Counted from the first letter of the stretch, positions 1 through 11,413 are shown. The stretch is 64,000 bases of DNA from Ailurus styani (GCA_002007465.1 LNAC01000001.1:8175936-8239935), one strand, 5' to 3'. Notes: generated from the letters alone by a model not told the origin. A program made the numbers and translations.

Positions 1-64
1 TATTTTCCACGTTTTCTGTAATAATGACCATATTAGGTATTTGTAACAACAACAAAAAATTCTT

Positions 65-240
65 GGGGGCGCCTGGGTGGCCCAGTCAGTTAAGCATCTG
101 CCTTTGGCTTGGGTCATGATCCCGGAGTCCTGGGATGGAGCCTCACGGGGAGCCTGCTTCTCCCTCTCCCTCTGCTGCTCCACCTGCCTGTTCTCTCTCG
201 CTCTCTCTCTCAAATGAATAAATAATTTTTTAAAAAAAAA
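65..240 (+). mobile_element. Can-SINE (tRNA-derived), intermediate-age type
   Basis: The head GGCGCCTGGGTGGCCCAGTC starts the tRNA-like part. A TAAGCATCTGCCTTTGGCT segment, a CT-rich middle, a CAAATGAATAAATAA tail and an A-run follow. Similar flanks AAAAAATTCTTG and AAAAAATTGTTG look like a 12-bp target-site duplication with one mismatch, as expected from L1-driven insertion. It has the CATCTGCCTTTGG head rather than the younger AAAGCC(T/G)CTGCC head. The element is non-coding and transcribed, if at all, by RNA polymerase III. Confidence 0.93.
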
Positions 241-242
241 AA

Positions 243-890
243 TTGTTGGTTAAAAAATGCAAAACTGAAATACTGAGAAGTAAATGTGGTTTAGGAGGAG
301 ATTAGAGGATATTCGGGGTGCGTGTGCCTAACAATCTCCTTCCCCCTCCACCCCACATCCTTCTCCTCTTCTCTCCTTCTCTCCCTCCCTCCCTCCCAGG
401 GGGAATGGTGGGTTCCAGTTTCTTCCAATACACTATATTCAGTGAAGGCCTACAAAAGTCCTGCGTGACGGACAGAGTGGTTATGGCCTCTCGACATTCT
501 ATTTTGAAGCATCCCACACTGAACAGCTCAGGGGCGCTCTACCCATTGCAACGGCTTCTCCAGCCCTTGCACACAGCCTCCTTTCATCCGAAGAGCCGGG
601 AGCTGCCCTTGGAAAAGGGGGCCCCACCCTCGTTCCCGAAACACCAACAGAGTTCAAGTTGGACCCTTCTAGGCCATTTTCTCCAACCCCGTACCAATCC
701 CCAGGAACTATATTCTGCACTCCTCCTCCAAAACAAGATGTACTGAGCACCATACCTCAGGGTACAATCACGGAGCCTTCAATCAGAGGGGAACACTGAC
801 CCCAAGTTACAATACCCCAAGGGGCAGGAAGACGGCTGTTTTAATGGAGATGGGCACACGGTAGAGTGGGAAGAAAAAGGTGCCCAAGAG
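243..890. other. single-copy DNA, no gene recognised
   Basis: This stretch holds a pyrimidine-rich tract near 340-400 with several CCCT units, then mixed sequence. A 142-codon reading frame (318-746, +) starts inside the pyrimidine tract and shows no domain or splice context, so I treat it as chance. No repeat family was recognised. Confidence 0.6.
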
Positions 891-1020
891 TCTGGGGAGC
901 CTTCATGAGGGGGAAGTCTGGAGATAACCGGAGGGGGCCAAGCAGGGAAGAAGATTCCAGACCAAGGCCACAGCATATGCAAAGCCACCAAAGACAAGAG
1001 CGTGGCATCTCTGGGACCTT
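890..1020 (-). repeat. L2 LINE fragment (ancient)
   Basis: The string ending CACAGCATATGCAAAGCC and then AAGAGCGTGGCATCT reads as the reverse complement of the common L2 3'-region segment that carries GCCTTTGCA. The fragment is heavily diverged and its ends are approximate. Confidence 0.5.
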
Positions 1021-1709
1021 ATGGGTGTCTACGGTGGGGATGGGAGAGATTCGGTTGGGCCGGCCCAGGCAGAGCCCTGCATATTCCATAAGGAACCCCT
1101 GCTTTACCCCAACCACGTTGTGAAGGAGCCCGGCCCAGGACCAGCTCTCCCCATGGGCACTCAATCATGCTGCCCCTTTCCCTGCTTCTCTGCACTCAGG
1201 GAGAAACCCATCTCAAAGCCCCAGGTTCCAGATGGCCACAGCAAAGGGGTCTGTTCCAACCCCAGGTCACGGAGGGTTCCGAGTAACAGCCACCCATCCC
1301 CCCACCCACCCAGCAGGAGAGCCATCCTTCCCGAACACCAGTCTGGAAGATGCTCTCTGCCTTTTCTAAACCCCCAAGAGCCCCCAGCCCGGGCCCCAGA
1401 GGAGACGCTTGTCTGGACAGTGGCTGAAAGTCACCTGCAGCCTGAGGTCCCTGGTGGACTGGAGGGGCCTCTCCCCACAGTCCTGACATCAGGGGGCCCC
1501 CGGGGAGGCCTGTACGTCCCTCCCCCATCCTCGCCCAGGACGAGGCGTGCCTCCTGCTACGAACAGCAACTCCGAGAGTGCAAAACACCGCCCCACCATG
1601 AACTTCTCGCCTGCACTGGCCCTGCTTCCTTTAAATCCAATTGCAATCTTCGCAGCCCGACACCGCCTGAAACAGAAGGCTCACTGATGGCTGGGAGATG
1701 GCTTCGGTG
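1021..1709. other. GC-rich single-copy DNA with a long chance ORF
   Basis: A 229-codon frame runs on + from 1021 to 1710. Its translation is proline-, serine- and arginine-rich with no recognisable domain, and overlapping antisense frames are also open, as expected in GC-rich sequence poor in stop codons. I found no convincing splice sites or poly(A) signal tied to it. A diverged, unspliced coding exon cannot be excluded. Confidence 0.5.
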
Positions 1710-2260
1710 AAAGCAGAGCTCATTTCAGAAAATCAAAGCAAAGAAAAATATTGAACACAATTCAGAGGCATAATGCATTATTATGGGCTTTTATGGATTT
1801 TATGTATAATTTCATGTAAAGTTAAGAGGCTGAAGCGATCTCTTACACTCAGCTGTATTATCAGCCCAGCACCAAACAATGTTCCACATCTTATTATGTT
1901 CACAGTTGACACACTATTAGAGAAATGTGCAGCTGTCTTACTCTGCTATTCATTTCCTCATTACTATTTTATAAATATATGATTAACAGTTATTGCAGCT
2001 GCCTAATTCACATTTATTGCAAATGCAACCCCACAAATGAATGCTCAAAGCAAAGAGATGTGGTTTTAGAGTAATTTAAATTTTACAGTTCCATTTACCC
2101 TGCCTTTTAATTTACTGCATAATGACCCCATTAGAATAAAGCACATCTGGAAGTTCTTTGGGGAACATTTAATTTTCTGTGGCTTCAGTACTAACAGAAC
2201 TTCTACCATAAAGCCCACAGATGCCTTAAAGACTGTACAAATTTCCACATTTTATGCCAA
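1710..2260. other. AT-rich single-copy block, possible conserved non-coding element
   Basis: The block contains the perfect 12-bp palindrome ATAATGCATTAT near 1771 and many TTAT/ATTA cores between 1780 and 2110. It has no recognised repeat and no low-complexity run. This homeodomain-site-rich texture is typical of vertebrate developmental enhancers, but the call rests on composition only. Confidence 0.3.
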
Positions 2261-2639
2261 GATGCCGGTTAATTGTACAGAGGAGACGACCAAGCAAGGA
2301 GCAGAAACAGGCTTCCTGGAAGGGGAAAGTGGAGACGCGGACCTGAGACCCACTCTTTGCAAAGTTTGCCTGTCCAAAACCTGGGATCAGTTCGCCCACT
2401 TTCTGATGCCCGTTCAGCCCCATTCCTCTGCGGGAAAGAGGCCACCTCGGGCCGGGCGCTCTCCCTGGGGGTCTGTCTTGCCTTCTTGACACACAACTTT
2501 CTCCCAAAGCACGGAAGGGGAAACGAGGCAATCTGCTGAGCTCAGAAAGCCGGGAGAAGCCAGAGGGTCGGCGGGGCCCGGCCTGGCCCTCTCTGGCGAG
2601 GCTGCAGAGACCTCCGGATTCCAGCAGGCCACATTAACC

Positions 2640-2830
2640 GAATCATCTGGCGTATTCGAAATTGATTTGAATATTCAATACAGATCACTGCAGCAGAACT
2701 CACGGATGAGAAATAATGTGAATCCGTTGCCATTGATTCGCTAATTTATGTTCTACAACTAATCGAAGCACAAATCTCATTAGCCACAGGTCAGTAAGGC
2801 TTGGAGAGAAAAAGACAATCATTTTGGTAG
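2640..2830. other. AT-rich block, possible conserved non-coding element
   Basis: GATTTGAATATTCAAT, GATTCGCTAATTTATG and CTCATTAGCC occur within 150 bases and are homeodomain-like cores. The preceding 2260-2640 is GC-rich single-copy DNA with no recognised feature. The boundary between the two compositions is sharp near 2640. Confidence 0.3.
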
Positions 2831-4039
2831 CCTAGTTGGCTGTAAAGACACAATTAGAAGCCCACCGGTTTTCTAGGCTTTTCTACCCATCCTCCCACCT
2901 CTCAGGCCATCCATGAAGGGAAAGAAAGGTAGGTCTTGCCCGTGGCTTGGCCAGTCACTGCAAAAGAGATCTTCATAGGTAATGATCTGACAGGCTTCTT
3001 TTATCTAATGCGGTAAAAACAGACATGATTCTACTGCTTCCAACACACATCAAGTCCGTAAGCTACTGAGGAGCCCGGCGTGCACTCTCACCTTGTCCAC
3101 ACTTAAAGCGCTGGGACAATGTTAAGTATTTCAGGGGGCAGGTGGTGAGGGGACTGGCCACGGCTTTCTATATTCTGATGCTACACACATTTAAAAATCT
3201 ATCTTTGTAAAGCACAGAAAAGCCATGCATTATCAAATTAGGTTTTGTAATTAAACTATGCTCCCTGTAAGCCAGAGACGGTCTTCATTCCTTGAGCCTG
3301 CTCAGATCGATTTGGGGCAGACATTTTTAACCAAACTGAAATACGGATGCCGACAGGAAAATGAGAAAGGGAGGAAGCAGAATCCTGTTTTAACTTCACG
3401 GTAAGATGCAAAATCCCCGGTAGAGATCAAATTCGAGATTTCCAACAGTCAGCTCCTCCAGCTCGTCTCTGTGGCTGATTTTGTTAGGATGGCATTTTTA
3501 AAAAGTCACACGGTTTCCACAGCGTTGGCCTAAGCAGAGACCCCAGCCTCCCGCCAGTCAAGTGGCCCTCTACCTCCTTTGTCACACAAGACAATAGATC
3601 AAACCGGGACCTTTGCTAAATGACCAGGAACAGAACCCAAACGGAGATTTTTCTGGATAAGCAAATAACAAAACAGCACATCCAATTCCAAATGTTTTCA
3701 CTGCCCCATCCCTTCACCGCCACCGCCATGTCACACTGCATCTGTGAGAGGGGCTGCTGTGAGTCGGTCGGGGCCTCTTTCAGGAACGTTAATCCACGGT
3801 CAACTCAAACAGGGGACTAGCCACAGTCCTTCAGGTCCATTGTACCGAAGAGCAGGGGGGTGTTAGTACACCCAGAAGGAAAGGTAGCCGAGGGCTGGGA
3901 GCCAAAGAAACAGTCGCGTCACCTTCCCCTACTGGGGCCTGACCCTCCTTTCACAGAGCCAACACCCTTCACTCTAAAACTGCCCTAAAATTGAAAGAAC
4001 ACTCTACGTTTTCATTGTTTTATTTTACTTCATTGAAAA
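2831..4039. other. single-copy DNA, nothing recognised
   Basis: I found no gene, RNA gene or repeat family here. Reading frames are all under 70 codons. A few AT-rich stretches near 3180-3260 resemble the neighbouring blocks, but motif density is lower. Confidence 0.5.
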
Positions 4040-4051
4040 TTCTCTAGAACT

Positions 4052-4267
4052 GAGGCGCCTGGGTGGCTCCGTCGGGGAGGCGTCGGCCTTTGGCTCAGGT
4101 CATGGTCCCGGGGTCCTGGGATCGAGTCCCGTGTTGGGCTCCCTCCTCCGCGGGGAGTCTGCTTCTCCCTTCTGTCCTTCTCCCCTGCTCATGCTCTCTC
4201 TCTCTCTCTCTCAGCTCTCTCTTTCTCTCTCAATCAATAAAGTCTTAAAAAAAAAAAAGAAGGAAAG
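4052..4267 (+). mobile_element. Can-SINE
   Basis: Head GAGGCGCCTGGGTGGCTCC, then CGTCGGCCTTTGGCTCAGGT, the B-box-like GGGATCGAGTCCC, a CT-rich middle and a CAATCAATAAAGTCTT tail with an A-run. A 12-bp direct repeat TTCTCTAGAACT at 4040-4051 and 4268-4279 is the target-site duplication, so the copy is full length. Confidence 0.96.
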
Positions 4268-4513
4268 TTCTCTAGAACTATGACTATGTCAAAAGACGAA
4301 CAAGCCCCCTGTCGCTGTCTTTGTCCTCAAAACCACTGCGTCCCACCAATTCTATCGGTATTTTTTATACCTATGGAAAATAGAATGTTCCTGCGGTTCC
4401 CTCCTACAGCTCCACATCCCTACAGACAGGTAAACTGCCTTGATTGAGGTGGAGACTCACAGACACCCCCTATCATAGCAGCTTTAGTTTTTAAGCTAAA
4501 AAAGCAACGCTGT

Positions 4514-4698
4514 GGGCGCCTGGGTGGCTCAGTGGGTTAAAGCCTCTGCCTTCGGCTCAGGTCATGGTCTCAGGGTCTTGGGATCGAGCCCCTCGTGGGG
4601 TTGCCTGCTCAGCAGGGAGCCTGCTTCCTCCTCTCTCTCTGCCTGCCTCTCTGCCTACTTGTAATCTGTCAAATAAATAAATAAAATCTTAAAAAAAA
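4514..4698 (+). mobile_element. Can-SINE, young mustelid-type
   Basis: Head GGGCGCCTGGGTGGCTCAGT followed by GGGTTAAAGCCTCTGCCTTC, and TGCCTGCCTCTCTGCCTACT before the A-rich tail. The target-site duplication AAAAAGCAACGCTGT is identical at 4499-4513 and 4699-4713 (15 bp), supporting a recent insertion. Confidence 0.97.
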
Positions 4699-4713
4699 AA
4701 AAAGCAACGCTGT

Positions 4714-5284
4714 ACAGGAAACACTGTACGACAAGAATATCACACATTAGGTGGGAAGAGAGATCCCCAAGAGACCCCCGCTGGCAAAACGGGTCCCCTC
4801 ACCGGAGACTCCAGGCTCTGTTCTTTTTCATATACAAACACACCAGAAGAGCACCGTCTTTCACATTTAGTGCCCCACCCAGCCCCCGCAGTCCCAGGAC
4901 ATCCCCAAACCTGTCAGATCTCGGAAGGAAGCTGCAATCCCTTTCGAGCTCTGCTCCCCTCTTCTCCCCCATCCACGCCCCCTCCCCCCACCACGCCAGC
5001 GTGCCCTCCCCGGGGACGGGGCACGGGGGTCCCTTCACTCTCTGCCTTCCCCGGTCAAGTCCTAACCTCCCCCCAACAGCACCGTATTTCTTTTTATGTT
5101 CTTAATTATGTAACACCTGACCCACAAAAGAACACACACAACATGTAAGTAGGAAGCCTAATTGTAACATGCGTGTCATGAAACCACCCCGCGCCTGGAG
5201 AAACAGCACATGACCAACAGTGCTAATGTCCCCTACTTGCTCCATCCTAACTCACCCCCTAGCCTCCCCAAAGGGATCTGAATG
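4714..5284. other. single-copy DNA, nothing recognised
   Basis: C-rich between 4870 and 5080, then AT-richer. Two overlapping reading frames (79 codons on -, 92 codons on +) use the C-rich stretch and look like chance. No repeat was recognised. Confidence 0.5.
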
Positions 5285-6700
5285 GCGTGTTTACCATTTC
5301 ACCATCTAAAGAGTAGTCTTTCGTGTTGATTGGTTTTTTAGCTTCATAGAAAGCGGCTTTACGCTATATGGTCTTCCACAGTCTGCTTTTCTCGCTCAGC
5401 GTTCTATTCTCAAGATCCATACGGGTGTCTGTGGGGAGATGTGTGACATCCATTTTCACGTGTGTGTAATACTCCCCAGCGTACTAACCGTTCTCTTATC
5501 AATGGAGGGGAGGGTGGTTTCCAGCCCGTGGTGCTGCCATGACAGTCGTCACAGCACGTGCCCTGCCATGTGTGAACACGAGTCTCTCTGAGGGATCCAC
5601 CAAAGAGTGGGATCGCAGGAACACACATGATCAGCTTTCAAAGACGGTGCCAACGTGTTTTCCAAGTGCTTTTCCAATGTACTCTCTTACCAGCAATATA
5701 TAGGAGTTCCCAGTCTCCACATCCTCACCCAGGAGTAACACCGTCTTAAGACAGTGTTACTGTCTTAAGTTAAGACTTCTTAACTTCGGTCAGCCTGGCA
5801 AGTATAAGATGCTAGACCCTTGTGGGCCTTTTGTGGATGTGTGTTGGTGCTTAAATATAGTTATATCTGTATTATTTTAGGTGATGACTAATACTTAGGG
5901 GAAAAATTCAAAAAAAGAAAGAAAACTTCAGTGTCTGCTTGTGTAAAACAAGTAGGATTAATTGTAGAAGGTTACCAGTGGTTCAATAAAGCTTTTTTCC
6001 CTCAGATTTATTGAGATTGTAGAAGTTTAAGGTGTACGATACAGTGATTTATGTATACATTGTGAAATGATTACCACAATAAGGTTAGTTAACACATCCA
6101 TCACCTCACAGAGTTCCTTTGTGGCTTTAATTTGCATTTTCCTAATTACAAATGAAGATTGAGCATCTTTTCATATGTCAACTGGCCAATCCTATTTATT
6201 CTTCCGTAAAAGGTCCGCTCGTGTCTTTCACCCATGTTCCTATTAGGGGTTTTTTTTCTTACTGATTATTTTCCATCTGTCTATATTCTGTATATTAATC
6301 TTACCTAAGTTTTTGGTGAAAGAAGTTCTGAATTTGAATGTGATCTCACTCACCAACATTTTGTGTTTTGCTTAAGAAACCCTGTCCTACCCTGAAGTTG
6401 CAAAGTAGTCTCCTCTATTTCCTTTTTAAAATAGTCAAGTTTTGCCTTTCATACTTAACCTGTCTGGGATGGGGTTTTGCATATGGTGTGAGGTAGGGAT
6501 CCCATGTGGTTTCTCCCACAAGGTTAACCAGAGCAGCATCCCACGCCATCCCCCATAGTCTGCAGTGCCATGTGTGCCTGGTCTGCTTCTGGACTCTACA
6601 CTCATTCCTCAGAGTGTCATCTGTTGTTGGGCCAGGGCCACACTATCACAATGACTGCAGCTTTCTAATAACGCTCGTTGTTGAATAACTTTTGTTCCCT
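5285..6700 (-). repeat. old L1 (L1M-type) remnant, antisense, patched
   Basis: Reverse-complement landmarks of old mammalian L1 3' ends are visible: AGAGTGGGATCGCAGGAA near 5605, GCCAACGTGTTTTCCAAG near 5650, and TTGAGCATCTTTTCATATG near 6160. A segment at about 5990-6120 (GTTAACACATCCATCACCTC) is a separate L1 3'-UTR-like patch. Reading frames are broken throughout, so no protein is made. The remnant includes a near-perfect 26-bp palindrome at 5735-5760. Confidence 0.7.
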
Positions 6701-6829
6701 CCCCCTTCGTGCACACACAACTGTTATTAGGTTATTTTCAGGTTGGCAGACCCATTTTCCTGCAGGGAAAGGAGGAGGAAGAGGAAGAAAAGGAATAGAA
6801 CAAGAGCTCATTTCTACATGTCCATCAAC

Positions 6830-7030
6830 ATGCTAAAAATCTGACATATACTATCCCACTTAAACCACAATATCTCTGCAGAGCAGAGACTTATTTATTT
6901 TACCTTTATTTATAAATTTAAAAATTGAAGTTCAGAATGGTCTAATGACTTGCCAAATGCACACACCAAAAAGCAGCAGATATAAATCCTAAAGCAAGTC
7001 TTTTGGACTCTCAAGCCAATGGCTCTTTCA
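6830..7030 (-). repeat. MIR SINE fragment (ancient)
   Basis: In antisense order the segment shows GAAGTTCAGAATGGTCTAAT, GACTTGCCAAATGCACACA and GTCTTTTGGACTCTCAAGCC, the diverged order of the MIR core and tRNA-like head. The flanking 6700-6830 has a GA-rich stretch and nothing else I recognise. Confidence 0.55.
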
Positions 7031-8555
7031 GCTTCACTGGGGAAGCCTGAATTCCCAGAACCATGTTTTGAATCTCCTCTGTCGATGCCATTGGACTTCC
7101 ACAGACCTCTTCTCCACCCTGCTTGGAAACTGCAGCTGCATGTCTGAGGCCAGGCCTCAGCTTAAGAGCTTCATGGTGGGACTTGGGTCCTCTGCATCCC
7201 AGCCCCTGACACATATTCTCCCCCCGGAACATGCTGTCAGCCTGGCTGGCCTTTGTCAGGCATTTCTCTCTAATTGTGAAGCATTTTCTGCTCAACCTGG
7301 ATTGTGGAGGGAACAGGAGGAGGCAAAGTGGAAGCTATTCCAGATAAGATTCAACTTCCTGCCTATAGCTTTTGCCAAGCAACTCAAGAAAATGCCTGTG
7401 AGGAACCGCCACTGTCCTTTTCAACTGAGATCGGCTGAGCTCTCTGCTCACATAATAAACCCAACTGGCCTGGCAGATTCACTGGCGTTAATTACGTGGT
7501 TGAGGTTAAATATATTTTATGGACAAAAGCAATGATAGACGGGTTCTTCGTACAAAAGATTTCAGCTCATTTGAGATTTAACCATTTTCAAATTTAATAA
7601 TTAAAAAAAAAAAGCCACAATTGTAAAGGTCAGATCTAATTCCACTGCCTATTATGAGCTGCCAAACCCAAGGCTGCAGCTCCGAGCCAGCTGAGGATGA
7701 CTCAGGACTGCGGGAAGAGACAGCTGTACCAGAAAGGGCAGGCCTCCGTGTGCGACTGAGGGTTCGTGCAAAGATCGCTGCGTCAATTAGGGCTGGTCTC
7801 ATTTCCTGGCTGTAAAAGTCTAATTTACTTTTCCAATTTTATCACAGTGTTTTCCCTTTCAGCGCTCATCTACTGTCCTGATTTCCCTTGCCAACGGCTG
7901 TGTCCGTATCTGCGAATTTATTTTTAAACAGTGTTAGGAGGCCCACCATTACATTTCCAAACCAATCAAAACCACAATGGAATACTGCATGTAGCAGCAT
8001 GGCAGGTTAATACGTAAACATATGTTGACTGGCTGGATGCTGAGCCATTGGGGAAAACCAGTCCAAGCGTCAGAAAGAGATACCAGGAGATGTGACGGTG
8101 AAACCCACCCCTCCAGAAGCACTTACCACAGGCTCTTCTGTTTCCTTGCTAGCTCACTCAGAGATGAGGCAAGGAGACCCGGGGAAATCAAGCCAGGGCT
8201 GGATCACAAAGCTAGTGAGAACAGGCCCATAAGCCTCGCCCCCACCCCAACACTGCACTGCACGTATCTAAGGCTCCTGGTGACCGGACAAGGATGAGAG
8301 TTCTGCAGAGGAGGAAGGAGGGACCTCCACACCCCAGGACTCTGAATGCGAGCCAGACCTCAGCCCTCAAAGCCCAAGCTCTGTGGTAGCACGCTCTACT
8401 CCTTGCCCCCAGTGGACAAGTGCAGTAAAAATGCAACCCAGCTCCGTGCACTAGGCTGGGCAGAAGGCTCTGATGAGAGACACTCTGAAATCCTCCAGTC
8501 AAGAATCTAAATTCTCCAAAAGCTCACTTAAGCAAAACAGTGCAAAAGATCATGC
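7030..8555. other. single-copy DNA with a possible conserved non-coding core (7370-8000)
   Basis: No repeat family is evident over 1.5 kb, which is unusual in this window. The core has GGCGTTAATTACGTGG near 7482, TTTAATAATTAAAA near 7593 and repeated TTTATTTT-like stretches. A 155-codon frame (7068-7535, +) has no recognisable domain. The remainder is mixed composition. Confidence 0.35.
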
Positions 8556-8559
8556 ATGA

Positions 8560-8925
8560 TAAAACGAAATTCATTAAAATATACCACCACCAAGATTTCC
8601 TTTGGGATTGTTGCCATAACCTCCCTGCTCCTAGTCTTGCCCCCAGTTTGGGGGATTCCTTCTCCGCCCTTTAGCCAGAATAATCTTTCTAAAGTGCAAA
8701 TCTGTTCATCTCTCCTGTCCCCCCGGCTACATGGCTTTGGGAAAACATCCAATTTCCTTAGCCTGGCACACAGGGCGATCCAGGAGACGGCCTCTACTGC
8801 CGCTCCCCTCTCCAGGGCCCAGCCGTGCTCAAGTGTTCTCTCAAAGTGCTGGGTCAAAGCACTGGCTGAGGCCTCACCCTGGAACGTACTTCCTGTGGCT
8901 GCTCCTAGGAAAGCCCTGCCCACTA
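8560..8925 (+). repeat. L2 LINE 3'-region fragment
   Basis: Several L2 landmarks lie in order: AATAATCTTTCTAAAGTGCA, then CTCTCCAGGGCCCAGCC, then GGCCTCACCCTGGAACGTA, the diverged form of the segment that reads 'ctctgcctggaacgctctt' in L2. Antisense and sense frames of 124-131 codons overlap it and are chance. Confidence 0.7.
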
Positions 8926-9090
8926 CTTAACAAGTGCTTCGTAGGCACCAGGCCCTCTACGAAGCATTTCATCCACATTATCCACTTTAATTCCCAACGC
9001 CCCAAGTAGAAATCTACAAAGACAAAAGAAGCTGAGGCCCAGAGATGCCAGGTGATTTATCCACAGTCCCATAACCACTTGAGGCCAAGC
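8925..9090 (-). repeat. MIR SINE fragment
   Basis: AAGTGCTTCGTAGGCACCAG, CACTTTAATTCCCAACGCCC and GCTGAGGCCCAGAGATGCCA follow the antisense order of MIR. It abuts the L2 fragment upstream. Confidence 0.7.
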
Positions 9091-9174
9091 TGGGCTGCTG
9101 CCCGGCCATCCCTATCCACCCCCTACCCCAGGAGCTGAAGAGCGGTTGGGTTCTCCTCTGCACCCCATGCGTAG

Positions 9175-9330
9175 CTTTCTGTGCTCTGTTGAACTCTCCG
9201 ATTAACCACCAGGAAGTAGCCCCCTGAAAGCAGGGTCTTAGCTTCATCGGCCTTTGTGTGCCAGCTCCTGGACAACACCTAGCACATCACAGGTGCTCAG
9301 ATTGTATGTGCGAAAAGAATGAAAGAACCA
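9175..9330 (+). repeat. L2 LINE 3'-end fragment
   Basis: GGACAACACCTAGCACATCA, then GGTGCTCAGATTG and GAATGAAAG, correspond to the L2 terminus that normally reads through 'gtaggtgctcaataaat' into a GAATGAATGAA-like end. Confidence 0.5.
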
Positions 9331-9492
9331 TTGGGAAAGATACTGGGAAATGGATTTGTTATATAACAGCCACAGAAGAATGCCACAGACCTGTGTGCTG
9401 CGTAGCTATTCCAGAGAATGCCAATGGTGCATCACGTAGGTAGGGACATACCCACTTGGTACCCGAGTGATAGCCTAAGAATTGGGAAGATC

Positions 9493-9669
9493 GGGGCGCC
9501 TGGGTGGCTCAGTGGGTTAAAGCCTCTGCCTTCGGCTCTGGTCATGATCTCAGGGTCCTGGGATCGAGGCCCGCATCGGGCTCTCTGCTCTGTAGGGAGC
9601 CTGCTTCCTCCCCTCTCTCTGCCTGCCTCTCTGCCTACTTGTGATCTCTCTCTCTGTGTCAAATAAATA

Positions 9670-9714
<45 letters not shown>

Positions 9715-9718
9715 AAAA
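9493..9718 (+). mobile_element. Can-SINE, young mustelid-type, with expanded TA tail
   Basis: Head GGGGCGCCTGGGTGGCTCAG, GGGTTAAAGCCTCTGCCTTC, B-box-like GGGATCGAGGCCC and TGCCTGCCTCTCTGCCTACT. The A-rich tail has expanded into a TA microsatellite before the terminal A-run. I could not see a clean target-site duplication. Confidence 0.95.
9677..9711. repeat. (TA)n microsatellite in a SINE tail
   Basis: About 17 uninterrupted TA units grow out of the AAATAAATAAATAAATTATA tail of the SINE. It is likely length-polymorphic. Confidence 0.95.
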
Positions 9719-9769
9719 AGAGAGAGAATCAGGAAAATTGTCCTTTGGTCCCCAGCTCCTCCCCTACTG

Positions 9770-10300
9770 GCACCCAGCATGCTTCCTGGTTAGCTGTCAG
9801 TGTCATTAGCAGTATCATCAGAGCCCGAATTTGAGTATTCTATTAAACATGTTATTAGAAAGATAAATCAGTTGCCCAATTTAATGTTTTCGAGGCACAT
9901 GCATGTAAATTGCATTTATCCAGATGTTTAGCAGGTCCGTGCCAAACCATTTAAAACATAAAACAGATAAGTTCCTTAAGCCTAATTTTCAGCTTCCCAA
10001 AGATCAGTCCTCAGCAGATGGCTGGGCAGATGAATGCTGTAGAAAAATTAAGGGCTGTCTGTATCTTTCAAATTGACATGAAGAGCAGTTGGGTTCTGCT
10101 AGAAACTAAGAATGACCACAAAATGTAATTATGATTGTAATGAGAATGGGTTAAGCTTAAACTATTTCTCATTTTCATTGCAGTCACTGCCACAAGATGG
10201 AGTGGAGATTAATGCCAGGCCATTTCCTGTGCTTGTTATACCCTTTGTCATTAGAATAAAACATCATAATTTGAGCATCTCATGTATACTGAGAAGGACG
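9770..10300. other. AT-rich single-copy block, possible conserved non-coding element
   Basis: The block holds many short cores, for example AATTTAATGTTTTCG near 9878, ATGTAATTATGATTGTAATG near 10122 and CATTAGAATAAAACATC near 10250. An acceptor-like TTTCTCATTTTCATTGCAG ends near 10184 and an AATAAA follows at about 10255, but no donor or coding context supports an exon. Confidence 0.3.
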
Positions 10301-10589
10301 GCCGGGGAGGGGTGACCACACTGAGCACTGGCCAAATCTCCGTGCTCTGGTGGGCTCCTCTGCAGCTGGTGACCACGGGGGGAATGGGGCAGATTCACTG
10401 TCACCCAGGGCACCCCTTCCACTTCAGCGCTCGGCAGCCTGGACTAAGGGAGAGCCTCAACCCTTCAACAGCAGGATGGGGAGAAGACAGCTCTCTTTCA
10501 CGGGGCTGCAGCAGCCATCAACAGAGATACGGCTTACAAACGGCTTTGCATCCTGTAAAGCTCTGTTCAAGTGCAAGAAAGGAAGACGA

Positions 10590-10810
10590 TGAGATCTGAG
10601 CTCACCTCCCAGATCAACACCCCCGACTGTGTGAACCTGGTTAAGACCGCTCTGTGAGCTTGTCTCCCGATCTGCAACGGGAGGATACGACCGCTCACTG
10701 CATTAGGGTTTTTGTGACAAGTAAATGAGATGGTGACTAAAACGTGCATAGAATGGGGCCTGACATACATTCAGTGCCCTCTGGATGGCAGCTGTAATTG
10801 TGGATGATGG
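10590..10810 (+). repeat. MIR SINE
   Basis: In sense order: GTGTGAACCTGGTTAAGACC, then GATCTGCAACGGGAGGATAC, AAGTAAATGAGATGGTGACT and GAATGGGGCCTGACATACAT, which track the MIR tRNA-like head, core and L2-like tail. Confidence 0.7.
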
Positions 10811-11206
10811 TCATTGCCAATGTCATCATCCTCCTCATTATTAAATGTGGATCCACTAATATGCTAATGAGGCAAGTAAAAACACTGAGGATTGTTCACC
10901 CCAGGCTGCTGTCCATCAAGATTCCTTGGGCCAACAGAGTCTTACCTAGAGGTCCCCCCCATTTCACAGCTGCTTGCGGAGTTGCTCTGGTTCAAGCGGG
11001 AACGGGGGCCTCCGGACTGACCGTGCAGCTCCAGTGCCCCACAGCTCCCGATCATGCAACTTTGCAGAGGCCAAGTGCTTAGCGAATACATTTACTGGTC
11101 GGGATCTTGCAGCCTGTCTCTGCCGCCTGGCTCCCTGAACTCCTCCCCATCTTTGGTGGGTCTACTCTATTTGACACCCCCACTCCAGGCCTCAAAGCAG
11201 AGTGAT
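10810..11206. other. single-copy DNA, nothing recognised
   Basis: A 94-codon frame (10798-11082, +) has no recognisable domain and overlaps the end of the MIR. No splice or promoter signal stands out. Confidence 0.5.
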
Positions 11207-11413
11207 GGGCGCCTGGGAGACTCAGTGTGTTAAAGCCGCTGCCTTCGGCTCAGGTCATGATCCCAGGGTCCTGGGATCGAGGCCCACATCGGGCTCTCTG
11301 CTCAGCAGGGAGCCTGCTTCCTCCTTTCTCCTCTCTCTCTGCCTGCCTCTCTGCCTACTTGTAATCTCTCTCTGTGTGTCAAATAAATAAATAAAATCTT
11401 TAAAAAAAAAAAA
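11207..11413 (+). mobile_element. Can-SINE, young mustelid-type
   Basis: GGGCGCCTGGGAGACTCAGT, then GTGTTAAAGCCGCTGCCTTC, GGGATCGAGGCCC and the TGCCTGCCTCTCTGCCTACT block, with tail AAATAAATAAATAAAATCTT and a long A-run. Flanks AAGCAGAGTGA and AACAGAGCGA suggest a slightly eroded target-site duplication. Confidence 0.94.

Noticed and set aside
1021..1710. 229-codon + reading frame
   Set aside because: GC-rich composition lowers stop frequency; the translation has no recognisable domain and antisense frames are also open. No splice or poly(A) context.
4514..4590. tRNA gene signals (A and B boxes) in this and the other SINE heads
   Set aside because: They are the tRNA-derived heads of Can-SINEs, with CT-rich middles, A-tails and target-site duplications, not functional tRNA genes.
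10165..10260. acceptor TTTCTCATTTTCATTGCAG followed by an AATAAA
   Set aside because: No donor, short open frame and AT-rich motif-dense surroundings; a chance match in probable non-coding regulatory DNA is more likely.
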